A DNA stretch of 64,000 nt from Otis tarda (taxonomy: Eukaryota > Chordata > Aves > Otidiformes > Otididae). Made by a program: the position numbers and the translations under genes. Numbering within the stretch: position 1 is the stretch's first letter; every line of letters begins with the position of its first letter. Below are positions 25,808-64,000 of the stretch, one piece after another. The notes under the pieces were generated by a model. It searched no databases. It saw only the letters and a program-made list of their open reading frames with translations, and was not told the origin of the DNA. Where the stretch lies: contig CM048553.1 in the NCBI GenBank assembly GCA_026413225.1, positions 25,358,501-25,422,500 of the forward strand. Direction: 5' to 3'.

Positions 25808-26002
25808 GTTTTACACTGAGGGTGGTAGCACAGGTTGCCCAGAGAGGTGGTGGATGCCCCGTCCCTGGAAACATTCAAAGCCAGGTTGGACGGGGCTCTG
25901 AGCAACCTAATCCGGTTGGAGATGTCCCTGCTCCTTGCAGGGGGGTTGGACTAGATGGCCTTTAAAGGTCCCTTCCAACACAAACCATTCTATGATTCTG
26001 TG
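25808..26002 (+). mobile_element. CR1 3' end beside ACCS promoter
   Basis: A well-preserved, severely 5'-truncated CR1. It runs from TTTTACACTGAGGGTGGT through GGTTGCCCAGAGAGGTGG and GGACTAGATGGCCTTTAAAG to the terminal ATTCTATGATTCTGTG. It begins only 189 bp upstream of the ACCS start codon. Confidence 0.95.
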
Positions 26003-29000
26003 ATGCTCTAGCTATACAATTACTTAAAAAGTATTTTGGCAATATACAAGCATTGTATTAAAATAATATGTATTATTAAGAAATAATTTTATTACTGTTT
26101 CCTGAAACTTGTCAATAATTAGGGAAATGGAGATTAGCATTGAATCTTTAACTAGTTCATCTGAAGGATCCAAATATCTTCCTAACAGAAAAATAATATA
26201 ATGTGTCATTAACAAGATTTTGTGGGTTGTCTCAAAGATTTTGATTTTTATTAAACAACATTGCTGATCTCTGGAAATAAGGGAAATTGTCCAGCAGCTG
26301 TATGACCTTAATAATTTTTGATGTACCAAAATCTAGTGCCAGTGTCCACTTATCCACCAGCTCTTCACACAACACCTACCGTGTCATAGCTGTGCCTAAG
26401 TCAGGTAATTACCATCACTGCAGACTCTTAAGAGCTGGTTTTACGTGAACAATGAAGAAAGAAGAGGTTGTCTTTTTGTACACAGGAGTCCCAAACTGAC
26501 CTTTTCCCTGAAATATCACTCTTCAATAAATCATTTCAACGACTACAAGCTATTAAAAGATTTTTGGAGACTGGCGTGTGACGGCACTGCTGAGAGATAC
26601 AAGATCTACCCTGCTTACCTAATGGCAGCTGATAGGACAGTGCTGCCGTACAATGTTACAGGAAGGCCGCATACTTGGGAGTCTTACAAAAGCTCCGCCA
26701 CCTGCTAGAGGATACAGAGGATGACTTTTTCATACTTCATTTTTATTAGTCTGACTTACACTTGTGACTTGAATACCAGTAAACTGATTTAGCATTTCTT
26801 TACCAGCCACCATCTGAGGATCTGAAAGTATTTTATTCTAGATCTCTGCTGCATTGTTGGAAGAGCACACTAAATCTCAGCCAACACATTTTTCTTTTCA
26901 GTGTGCCTATGACATATTGTTACCACTAGGCCTGTTGTTTTAGAAATGGGAAAACTAAAGCAACTGTGCCTTACAGCAAGATTTGTGCCATTCCAATCCT
27001 ATTGTGAATCCTAATGAAAAAAAGAGAAATAATCTGGTCTTGCTAAAAACCAAAAATAGGTTATAGAACTAATGTCTTAAAATTTGCACCTAAGGCAAAC
27101 TTAGGTATTAGTTAATAAATATTAAACTTATCACACATTGCAACAGTATGCACTGAAGTCAAAGACATTATCATTGTGACCAAGCTGCCATCTCCCTTGG
27201 CTTCTGACGCAAAATATTTCACTTAACCCACACTTGTATCTGATGCCAAGGTCATGCTGACAGATGGCCCACTTTTAAGAGAGGGCATACTGAGGTTACT
27301 CCCAAATGATGCCTGTTGAGAGAGTGAAGTGAATTCCTACCTGTTAATTGACGCTGACAAATTGCAGTCCAGTCTCTCAACTTCATTCCATAGGGTTAAT
27401 GCTGCAAATACCAGCCTAACTTATGCAAGAAATTCCGTTCTTCTTCTGGTCTCTTCCAAGTTCCTGCATTGCTTACAGTTTTATGATTGCTGTCTTAACT
27501 CCCTGGAAAGTAGGCTTGACTCCTGTCCTACTATATAAACACAGTATGAGTTTAGGAGGTAACAAATACTAAAGAAACAATCAGGTCCTTATGCAACAAT
27601 ACAACATGTATATTTTTACTATTTTTATAATAACTAGGAGTTATGACATAAATTAGGCAACAAGTAAAATTACAAATTAGATTCACAATATTAAAAAAAA
27701 ACCATACAAAATTTAGACTTGTTTGGATGAACTAAAATCCAAAATACTTTTCAAGCCTAATGCAAGTCAGAAAATTTGTGGTTTTTAACTGGACTGTTAA
27801 CTGTCATGCTTAAAATACTGCCAAGCAGAGTTCTAGCTGGTGACGTCTATTATGAAACACAAGGCTAATGTAATCTAAGCCTCAGCAGACATTGCTCATC
27901 TTTTAATTTCATTTCAAATGGGTTAGGAAATATTTTCTGGTTTTTTTTTTTCCATTTGCAAATGGAACAAAGCTTGATTAAAAGCTATACAATAAATATC
28001 TTGTGAATTTTTTACTGTACAACAGAAACTCTGTTTACCAAACAGACAACAAATGTGATTTATGGCAGAACAGCATTAACAGTAAAAGGACCTAACACAT
28101 TGGATGGTATTCAATGCCTCCAATTCTTGGAAAAGCAAGTCTGGTAGATTTTGACTATTAGAAATTACCAAATTCCCTCAACATTCAGATATATGAGCCT
28201 TTCAGTAGAGTTAATTGCACTAATTAATGACTTGTGTCATCTTTTTTTTCCTGGAAACTTTGTCCAGTCATCAACTGGACTTAATCCAGAACTGTGAATT
28301 ACTTCAAAATAGATACATTTTTCAAAGGTAGTGGTTGAAAAATTTATCAGCTACCCAGCTGTAAGAAGATGGCTTCAAATATCAATTGCTTTTAGACTAA
28401 AGCAGCCTAAACATTCTTTTAAGAAAAATTACAGGATAGTAGAGGACATGGAGTTCCTATTAGCAAAGTGAAATAACCCTTTGCATGTTAGAAACAAGGT
28501 AAGTGTTTACATCTATTTTTAACACTCACTTCTTCAGAAGTCCCTCGACTACAGGGAAAAAGACTGGTTGGCAATTGAGAAAAGGTCAGTGACAGCTGAC
28601 AATGTCGGTGGCAACAGCAGTGAAAGGAAAAAGCTACCATAGGCTATCAACCTTTTATACGATCTGTAATATATACCAGAAAAACTAACATCAGTGTCAC
28701 TTAAGAGGGGTAGGAATGACCGATGAGCTAGTAGAGAGGCACAGAATTTGCCCATTTTTAGGTTGCTGGTTCACATAGAGTTTCCTTGGTTCTTGACTTG
28801 ATGGAGGAGACTGGAAGACAGCAGTCAAAAGGCTCAAACGTGACATCTGCTGTTTGGCTGCCTGCCATGTTTAGCTTCATGAGCCATCGCAGCAAAATCC
28901 CCGCTGCCCTACAGAACATGAAACAAACTTTGTTATTGGTCCCTTTTCACTCTTGGTGTCCTTCATAACACCAGGCCTTGTGAAAGCTTCCACAGGCCAG

Positions 29001-29248
29001 CTGACGTTTCTTGCACGCTTGTGTAGAAGGGCTTATCCTCCTTAACTTTAAGCTTTACGCTTCCTGTACATTGGACTTACGTGCCTGTATACCAGATCTT
29101 AGCTAGGCTTCATTTAGATACTCCGCTGTCTTTTAAGATGAGATGCTAATGTAACTCAAGATCACCTAACAGCAACTGGTTATTAATAGTGACCTACTTT
29201 CTTGGATCAAATGATATTACCCACAGCAATTGTCAAGGTTATCTATGT

Positions 29249-29290
29249 AGGGTGTGTGTATATACACACACACACATATATACACACCCC
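29249..29290. repeat. Palindromic TG/TA/CA microsatellite
   Basis: Arms GGTGTGTGTATATA and TATATACACACC flank a (CA)n loop, giving a near-perfect hairpin as well as a potential Z-DNA tract of alternating purine and pyrimidine. Confidence 0.75.
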
Positions 29291-29690
29291 CTGGTGAAAT
29301 TCCTTACATGTAGAAATGAAGAGCACAGATTTGGAACTCAGGCTTTGTGGCTTAAAATAACATTTTCCACAACAGTATATTATCTAATTTCACTTGAGAA
29401 ATGGCAGGAGCTTGACATACAGAGCCTAGTGGAAGCATGCTTTCCTTTTTAACTTTACAACATAATACTTGGCGTTGAAATATGGCATTCTAATTAAATA
29501 ATTCCGATTGTGAAGATAATTCCATAGATTATTGTACCATGTTTGTTATAATCATGATTGGCCTCTGCCTGGTACTTTCAGATTTAAGTATCATTGCATT
29601 ATGAGATTCTATTGTTACTAGAAAGGTTAAATCATTTCCATTTGAAATTAATTTGGTAGATCAATTATCTAGATAGAAGTTAAAGAACAG

Positions 29691-30232
29691 ATGCTACTAC
29701 TAATTTGGGCTAAGCTGCATGCTTTTGTAATAGTTGAAGATTTCTTTACCAAACAGAACAGATGTAATAAACTGCAATGTACTTCAAACAATTTGGGCAA
29801 GGAAAGAGCTAGAAGACCACCCTCTCATAGAAGTGCTAGTTGTAGTATAGAACCTTTTACTGAAAAATTGTTAAGTCAGTAGGTGGAAGAATAAGTGAAA
29901 AGCCCCTAGAGCTTTGTGAAAAACTATAGGAAGTAATCAATGACATTAACTAGGCTGAAGATGCAAATACAGGCATTTGAATAGAAAGTAATCTAACTTT
30001 TCCTTATGTTAGAGATGAAAGCTATTTGGAATTTGAAGCACAAGGAAGAGAAAAAAATATTTTGAATGAGCTTGAAATGTCACTGGATGAATAATCATCA
30101 GAAAAAAAAAGATTACAAGAAACTGATAAACAAATAAACTACATCTTGGACGCCAGAAATGCCCCAAATGAACTACTGGACCTGGAAGAGGAAATTAAAA
30201 AACAACCAAGTTTTTGGAGTTTTGACACATAA
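29691..30232 (+). pseudogene. Possible decayed coding sequence, unidentified
   Basis: An open frame at 29691-29882 ends in residues TEKLLSQ. After a frame change, a second frame runs from about 29879 to a stop at 30230, broken by in-frame stops at 29927, 29951, 29978 and 30092. Between stops the second frame is rich in Glu, Lys and Leu and looks coiled-coil-like (for example YLEFEAQGREKNILNELEM and APNELLDLEEEIKKQ). This is unusual for chance translation of AT-rich DNA. No introns are apparent, so a processed pseudogene is one option. I do not recognise the parent protein, and chance cannot be excluded. Confidence 0.3.
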
Positions 30233-31035
30233 ACAAAGCAGAGTAACTAGTTACGGCTTGCCAGCTGCTGCTCTTCATTAATAAATATCCATGTTTTTTG
30301 CCCCTCTTCCGTTAAAAGATAAAATTTTCAAAATACCTTATATTTACGACAGTGTAAATGTGATTTACCACGGAGCATCTAATATAGAATGACTTGCACC
30401 TTTGCAGCAAATTGCTTATCTGTTCAAGCCCTATTTGTATGCACCTCTGCAGCCATTTAAAACAAGGTGAACAAGGAAAGAAATGACATTATATAAGAAA
30501 CATGAACTCAAGGTTAAACATACAAATCATACACCCTCTGGGTTGTTTACTGGCACTGGGAAAAGGAACTACAAAAAACCAGCAGTGAACAATACAATCC
30601 TATCATCAGTATGTTGTGTTCTTCTCATTACTGGCAGAGCATGACACACGAATGAAGTAACAAATTGGGACACGTAGTGGGGACCACAGAATTGAACATT
30701 AGGAGTGGCTTGAGGAAGGCTGCTACTACTAACGTACCTGAAGAAGTGGTCAGAGGAAGCCTGGACATACTGTCTGATCACAGAAAGGGTAATAATGCCC
30801 AACGGCCCAAAGCACTACAGGTGTGAAAAGGCACATAACAGCTATGAAAGACCATTAAAAAATTAAAAACCACTGTTTTCTCATTGTCTCAGGAAGATTA
30901 ATAGTAGGGAAGAATGATTAGTGGAAAACCAACCAAGCAAAATCCCCCAGTATTGCCAAAATGTTGTGAAAGAGTGGTATAGACTCATGGGAAACATGTC
31001 TAATTTTCTTCCTCCTCTTAGCCCCATAGACTGGC

Positions 31036-31074
31036 TTATCTATGTAACAGCTGAGGAAGACAAGTCTTTAACAA
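31036..31074 (+). repeat. 39-bp motif, copy 1
   Basis: This stretch and 32191-32229 share the core CAGCTGAGGAAGACAA with similar flanks on both sides (TTATGT-like before, TAACAA after). Copy 1 lies 3' of PEX1 and copy 2 lies in the last PEX1 intron. They may be remnants of one dispersed repeat or of a local duplication. Confidence 0.5.
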
Positions 31075-31421
31075 CCTTAATGTAAGACAGCAGCTGTGAA
31101 TAATTTCAAGATGGAACATCAGAAAGCTTCCAAACATCAGAGATGTTTTTGAACAGTCTCCAAGAAGAAAAGATGGAGATAAGAAGGTACATTGACATTC
31201 TTCTGAATAATAAATAGTGGCAGAAAACAAGATACAATCATCTTGACTTGTCTTCTTTCATTTTTTTCTTGTTTTGCTACAGTTACTCTGGAAGTGTTAG
31301 ACTAGTTGCCTACCAATAAACACACAAAGTACCACCCTCTAAGCCTCTAAACCCTCCAAAGACCATTAGAGAATGGCTTTACAGAACTTTTAAAAAACAT
31401 TTCCACCATTGGATATTACAG

Positions 31422-31427
31422 TTTATT
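31422..31427 (-). other. Candidate PEX1 polyadenylation signal
   Basis: TTTATT on the plus strand reads AATAAA on the minus strand, about 335 nt downstream of the PEX1 stop. It is the best-placed canonical signal I see and would give a short 3' UTR. Confidence 0.45.
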
Positions 31428-31761
31428 CAAACAGAAGCTATTTGTTGTGAGGAAATAAAAAACAGGGATAGGAAATCATTGTTAGATTTTGGCAACTATA
31501 TTGATAAAAAGCAAAATTTAAAATTTTATGTGATAAACAACTGGACAGAACGTAACCAATGTTCTCTCAAAATTTAATATCAATCTGAAGGAAGACAATT
31601 TTTTTCAAAATAAAATGTGACATAATTTTACAGCATGTAAGTTTAAAAGAAACTTATCTTCAACTGCTGCATTAATAAATCCATATGAATATAAATAATC
31701 TGATTTAATCACATTTGTAATTTCCAGTTACAGTTTAGCAATTACAAGCAAATGTAAGGTA

Positions 31762-59571
<27,810 letters not shown>

Positions 59572-59906
59572 GCCGGCGGCCTGGCCCGCCCGGGACCCGC
59601 GGCCCGCCCAGGCCACTGCGCGCCCGCTCCGCCGCAGCGGGGAGCCGCCTACTCGGAGGCGGCTGGGCGGGTCAGGCCTTTCCGAAATTCCCTCCCCCGT
59701 CACCCCCCGGACAATGGTATGGCCCACTGCCGGCCAATGCGACGCGGCATGTACCAATTCCCTGCCTCTGATTGGCTTCTCTATCGAGGGCTTCGGCTCT
59801 CTCTGTCTGGCTCGTCGACACCGCCGATTTCCGCCTCAGTCCGTTGCCTGATTGGCTGTTCTATCGGCGAGCAGCTAGAGCTGCCTACACGGGGCGTGGT
59901 GCAAAG
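59572..59906. promoter_or_regulatory. PEX1-RBM48 bidirectional promoter
   Basis: Only 335 bp separate the divergent PEX1 and RBM48 start codons, within a CpG island extending from about 59380 to 60380. Four CCAAT elements occur: CCAAT at 59734 and 59754, and ATTGG at 59771 and 59851. The last two sit in a repeated module, CTGATTGGCT followed a few bases later by CTATCG. AAGATGGCGGC (59904-59914), overlapping the RBM48 start codon, matches the YY1 element common just downstream of TATA-less starts. There is no TATA box. Shared control of the two genes is inferred. Confidence 0.8.
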
Positions 59907-62900
59907 ATGGCGGCCAGCAGCAGCAGTAGCAGCACCGGTACCGGCGGCGCACTGGGCGATGCCTGCAAGCACCACGCGCAGCTGGGGGTCTGCGAGTCGC
60001 GCGCCAAGTACCGGGAGGGGCGGAGGCCGCGCGCTGTGAAGGTGGGACCGGCCTGGGCCTTCCGCGGGCCCGGGGCCCGGGCCCGGGTTAGGGCCGCATC
60101 TGCTGTGAGGGCGGGCGGGCGGGCGGGCGCTGCTGGCGGGGCCGGTGCAGAAGCGGGACCCGAGCGCCACGTCCTCAGGGCTGGCGGGCGGCGGTGGAAC
60201 GGGCTGGAGCCGCCCGGCTGGCGGCCGGGGCTGTTGGCGGCGGCTTCTCGGGGGCGGGGGGCTCAGCAGCCCAGCTCCCGGCGCTCCGACAGCTGCAGCT
60301 GCGTCGTCGCCCGGTCTCCGCTATTGGTGCTTGTTCCCGTTCTGGATGTTTCCCGGTCCTTCCTCTCTCCTTGCTGCTAAGGCGCATCGGGGCGTGGGTT
60401 CCGGAGGCTGCAACGTCGGAAGGAACAGTAGGAGTTGGATCTGGTAGATCCAGTAACTTCTCTGTTGTATTTCTAAATTAATCACTTAGAAGTGCGTGTA
60501 GGACAGGTAGGCTAGTTCTGTGCGAAACGTAAATCCAAAGATTAAGAACAGTGCTAGGAGACTTGCAGAGCTGCGTGTTGCCGTTACTAGCCAACACACA
60601 GCTGGGCAGTGATGCTGAACTTGGCAGGACTCACGTCCCCAAGGTTGCCTTTACACTTATGCTCTGGTGTCCAGCAGCTCCTGGGGAGGTGAGGGGAGGG
60701 CCATGCATCGTGGGCCTTGCCCATTGCGTAGCAGGAACCTCTCATTACAGCAGCAAAAGTGCGGGATTTGGTTTTTGTGTGTGCATTTAACTTAGTGGGC
60801 TGAAATGGCACCTTCTAGGGCTGACTTGAGAAAGACAGCAGGTAGGAGCCCGCTGCTATCACAAGAACAATTTATGGGACCTCTTTGCAGAGTGTACCTT
60901 TTATGATGGCAGTTTGACAGCTGTTTTCCTGAGTGGTTCTCTTTGTCCTGCATTTGCTGTTTTTTGAGAAAGCTGCAGTCTAGATGTTTTTTCTTTAACA
61001 AAATCAGAATGAATTTCCTTTCATCTTATGGTTTAGCTACCTGTTGTATGTGGTGAGCTGTCACAGAACTTTCCTTAAGAGTCTGTGCTACACATCAGTC
61101 ATTACACAAAGCAGAGAAAAAAAAAAAGTTGTTTGGCTTTTAACAAGCTAAGGGAAGACCTTGCTTCTCTCAGCATTTTACTTGTATCTGTCTATCTTAA
61201 AAACATATGCTGTTTGATCACTGTCATGAAGAGGCAGCTTTGCACACACATTATCTTTATTTGCGTGGCCTCTGCTTGTGAACAAGACAGGTCTTGCAGT
61301 GTTTGTTTTTTCTTTATTTTGACAGTGCCTTGTATTAACTGGTTACCAGTCAGTCTTGCAAGAAAATTGGCCAGAGAATTAAGAGATTTTATTCAGCAAA
61401 TGGCAGTGCTCTGACCTGGTGGAGAAGAGTCAACTCTAATTTGTGTTCAGTTAGGAGCTTGAGTTCAGTTCACTGTCAGAGACGAAGAGGTCTCAGATAA
61501 CGGTGCACTTACTACTCCTGCAAGAGTCCAAAGTCAAAATAGAGTCCAGAGGGATTTTCAGCATCCTGGGAGGATTTGAGGAACAACAGAAAACATAGAA
61601 AAAACTTCTTACTTTTGCAGTAAAGCAAGAATATGAACATTTTAGAATACTCTCTTTTTTTTTTTTTTTTTTCCAGGTCTATACTATCAACTTGGAATCT
61701 CGTTATTTACTAATACAAGGAGTTCCTGCGTTAGGTGTTATGAAGGAATTAGTTGAACAATTTGCATTATATGGTGCCATTGAAGAGTATCATGCTTTAG
61801 ATGAATATCCAGCAGAGCAGTTTACTGAAGTTTATCTTATAAAATTCCAAAAACTGCAATGTGCAAGGTATTGGACAGGGCAATATATGCCTCTTCCTGT
61901 CTTAATCTGTGACACCTTCTTTATTTCAATCTGTTAAGATTCTAGAGAGTTGAAGTAAAAGCCTCAGTTTTGCCAATACAATTTAATTCCCTTCAGGGTG
62001 GCCAAGAAAAAAATGGATGAACGAAGTTTCTTTGGGAGTTTGCTGCATGTGTGCTATGCTCCAGAATTTGAAACAGTCCAAGAAACAAGGGAGAAGTTGC
62101 AGGACAGAAGAAAGTATATAGCAAAAGCAACAAATCAAAGAGGTTTGTAATTAAATTTCCTATAGAATCTTAACATCTCGCTTCAGGGGTGGGTGGAGTT
62201 TTGGTTAAAGTGCCCATTAAAGAAAATACTTTTTAACTAGCTGTTTTAAAGATCCATTTCAAGTAGACTTTCAGCAGAATGGAGACATCTTTAAATATTT
62301 AGAGAGCTGTATCTTTTTCAAAGCAACTTTTTGGTTTTGGTTAACACTAAAATACACATGCTTTAATAATGAAGTATTTCCTTCTTTTCAAAATATTATC
62401 AGAAATTTCAAGCACTGCCAGGAAACTTACGATCATCTTTATACCCTTGTTTCAGCTCATTAAGGCATGCCCAAAGGGACAGTTTTGTAAGGAAGGTGAC
62501 TATACCAGAACCTTCAACAAAAAGTGTTTCCAGCCTCCGTATCGGCGCTGGAGGAATGCTAAGAATGAACTGGGTTTACAAAGGCTACTGTGCTGCAGAG
62601 CTCCCAGGCAGCACTGAAAGCTGGGCAAGCTGAGAAATAAGCAAATTGCTGAGCACGTGCTTGTCCCTTCTTGTGTTTATGTATTTTGGTATCATTACTC
62701 ATTGCATGAGGATGTTTAAAGGGAGTAAAATCACTGATTTTTAACATCAAAACCCCTGTTTTTTTCAATATTGCAAGACAGCCTATCCTTCTTGAATTTT
62801 AACTAGAGGTAAAAATCATTGATTGGCAACATTAGAAATATTTTCCTCATGTTCTCAAAACTGCTGCAATACTTCTGCTCAGGCATTCCTCACAAAACAG

Positions 62901-63629
62901 CAGAGGGACTAGGCTGGAAAACTTCAGTTTGGAAGGTGCCACTTAGGAAAAAAGAATCACAGAAAAGTGGCTGAAAATGAAGTATCACTGGTATTGCTTC
63001 TGTAATTGTATTAAATGTTTTTTCTTATGTGTTAGAACTAATAATGTCATGAAACAGTGAAGCTACTTTTTTGTTTGTTTGTCTGTTTTAAAGATTGCTT
63101 TGTGTTAAAGAAAGCAGAGGGGCCTAAAAAGACAATCTCAAAGAACTCCGAGCATGACTGTCCATGGAGTGCACCAAGATCATGTGCAGGCAGTCACTGG
63201 GATCCATCCTGCTTTACAAGTTCTCAGGGAGTACTCCACAAGGCAGAGTATCCATCTGGGAATCATAATCAGAGCCCGTTGACATTTCCCCAGCATGGTA
63301 ACAATTGTGCTGAAACTTCTGGGAACTTTGGTCAAAACACATCCATAACTCTAACTGTACATCCGGGAGGATGTACTCCACCAACCCCTTTAATGCAGCA
63401 AAGAACGATTCTGATTGATAATGGAGTTGACAGGTTTATGCCTCGTACAACTCATCTGCAAGAACGTAAGAGGAAGAGAGAAGAAGGTACCAAGTTTTCC
63501 CTCATTGGAACAAGTGCGGACAACACTGAAGTCATTATTGGTCCAGAACTACCAGAAATACCTAAAGTGGATATGGATGACGAGTCACTGAATACTTCAG
63601 CTACATTAATTAGAAATAAACTGAAAGAG
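59907..63629 (+). CDS. RBM48: RNA-binding motif protein 48, 3' partial
   Basis: Four coding exons: 59907-60041, 61677-61867, 61997-62142 and 63094-63629, with GT-AG introns, joining in frame for 336 codons. Human RBM48 has about 367, so roughly the last 30 residues lie beyond the window; the last exon here ends KLKE at a GT donor. The start is a Ser-rich stretch, then SRAKYREGRRPRAVK. The RRM spans about residues 46-125 (YLLIQGVP as RNP2, LLHVCYAPEFETV near its end). The long fourth exon is poorly conserved until VDRFMPRTT, LQERKRKREE and SLNTSATLIRNKLKE. RBM48 works with ARMC7 in the minor (U12) spliceosome. The ATG has A at -3 and G at +4. The intron 1 acceptor follows a run of about 20 T. 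Confidence 0.96.
60065..60128. other. G-rich and palindromic tract in RBM48 intron 1
   Basis: A GGGCCC-based palindromic stretch (about 60065-60087) is followed by five GGG runs each separated by a single C (60109-60127). The latter meets the usual pattern for a G-quadruplex on the coding strand, about 70 bp past the exon 1 donor. Confidence 0.6.
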
Positions 63630-64000
63630 GTACTGTATGTATTCAAACATACATATTACGTGCTTGTTAGCCATAAAAGTAGAGACCCTAAGATAATTTA
63701 ATTGAACACTTATTCAGTATTATCAGTTTATTTGCCACTTAAAGCTAGCGTTCTTACTATTTAATTGTTCCATAATGCAGGGCCATTCTACTCCACACCT
63801 CCTACACTACACTTCAGAAAGTATAAATGTCAGTGCATGGTCCTAAATGATTTTTAGTAAACTACAGGTTTTTTCCATGTGGGGAGGCATGATAACTTTG
63901 GAGGTAGTCTTGCTGACTCCAGTGTGTTACTTGTATCTGGTTTCTGGTTAAAAGGGAGTGGAAAAAATAATAAAGTCAGAGTTCAATGTAATTTTTCTCC
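63630..64000 (+). other. RBM48 intron 4, truncated by window end
   Basis: The sequence begins with the donor GTACTG and contains no match to the conserved RBM48 C-terminus. The window ends in pyrimidine-rich TTTTTCTCC, which could precede an acceptor, but that is speculative. Confidence 0.6.

Larger units (their letters stand above)
26003..31421. other. ACCS to PEX1 intergenic region
   Basis: AT-rich, gene-poor DNA. It contains a TG/TA/CA hairpin microsatellite (29249-29290), a possible decayed coding sequence (29691-30232) and one copy of a 39-bp motif shared with the last PEX1 intron (31036-31074). No intact gene, complete transposon or RNA gene was recognised. Confidence 0.5.

Noticed and set aside
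62369..62617. Possible extra RBM48 exon with residues CFQPPYRRWRNAKNE
   Set aside because: The candidate acceptor before CTCATTAAG would bring a stop (TAA) into frame after exon 3, while exon 3 joins exon 4 at 63094 perfectly in phase. It is not part of the canonical transcript.

Overview
This window is nuclear DNA from a bird. The evidence is CR1 retrotransposon 3' ends that finish in the avian ATTCTRTG-type terminal repeat, a solitary LTR of a family I recognise from avian genomes, and four multi-exon vertebrate genes with GT-AG introns whose exons join in frame. I cannot name the species. All exon boundaries were read by eye from splice sites and reading phase and have not been checked against transcripts.

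Layout. 1-1277 holds no recognisable gene. 1283-2398 is a solitary LTR with a 5-bp target duplication. GATAD1 (+, coding 4186-7959, 5 exons) starts in a CpG island and is complete. About 4 kb of 3' flank with a CR1 fragment follows. A 14-exon PLP-enzyme gene, ACCS or ACCS-like (-, coding 12115-25619, 472 residues), starts in its own CpG island. A gene-poor interval (26003-31421) carries one possible decayed coding sequence. PEX1 (-, coding 31762-59571, 24 exons, 1294 residues) is complete. A 335-bp CCAAT-rich spacer then separates PEX1 from RBM48 (+, 59907 to beyond 63629), which lacks its 3' end here.

Roles. The genes do not form a pathway. GATAD1 is a chromatin reader-complex protein, PEX1 is the AAA ATPase that recycles the peroxisomal import receptor, RBM48 is a minor-spliceosome protein, and the ACCS-like protein is a PLP-dependent enzyme of uncertain substrate. 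PEX1 and RBM48 are divergent and probably share a bidirectional promoter. GATAD1 and the ACCS-like gene are convergent. ACCS-like and PEX1 lie in tandem on the minus strand.

The most notable points are the intact ACCS-like gene inside the GATAD1-PEX1 interval (from memory, human ACCS is on chromosome 11 instead), tandem splice acceptors 8 nt apart in two of its exons, the well-delimited solo LTR, the uniform plus-strand orientation of all six CR1 copies, a repeated CCAAT module in the PEX1/RBM48 promoter, and a decayed, unidentified reading frame at 29691-30232. I found no sign of a wholly new system.
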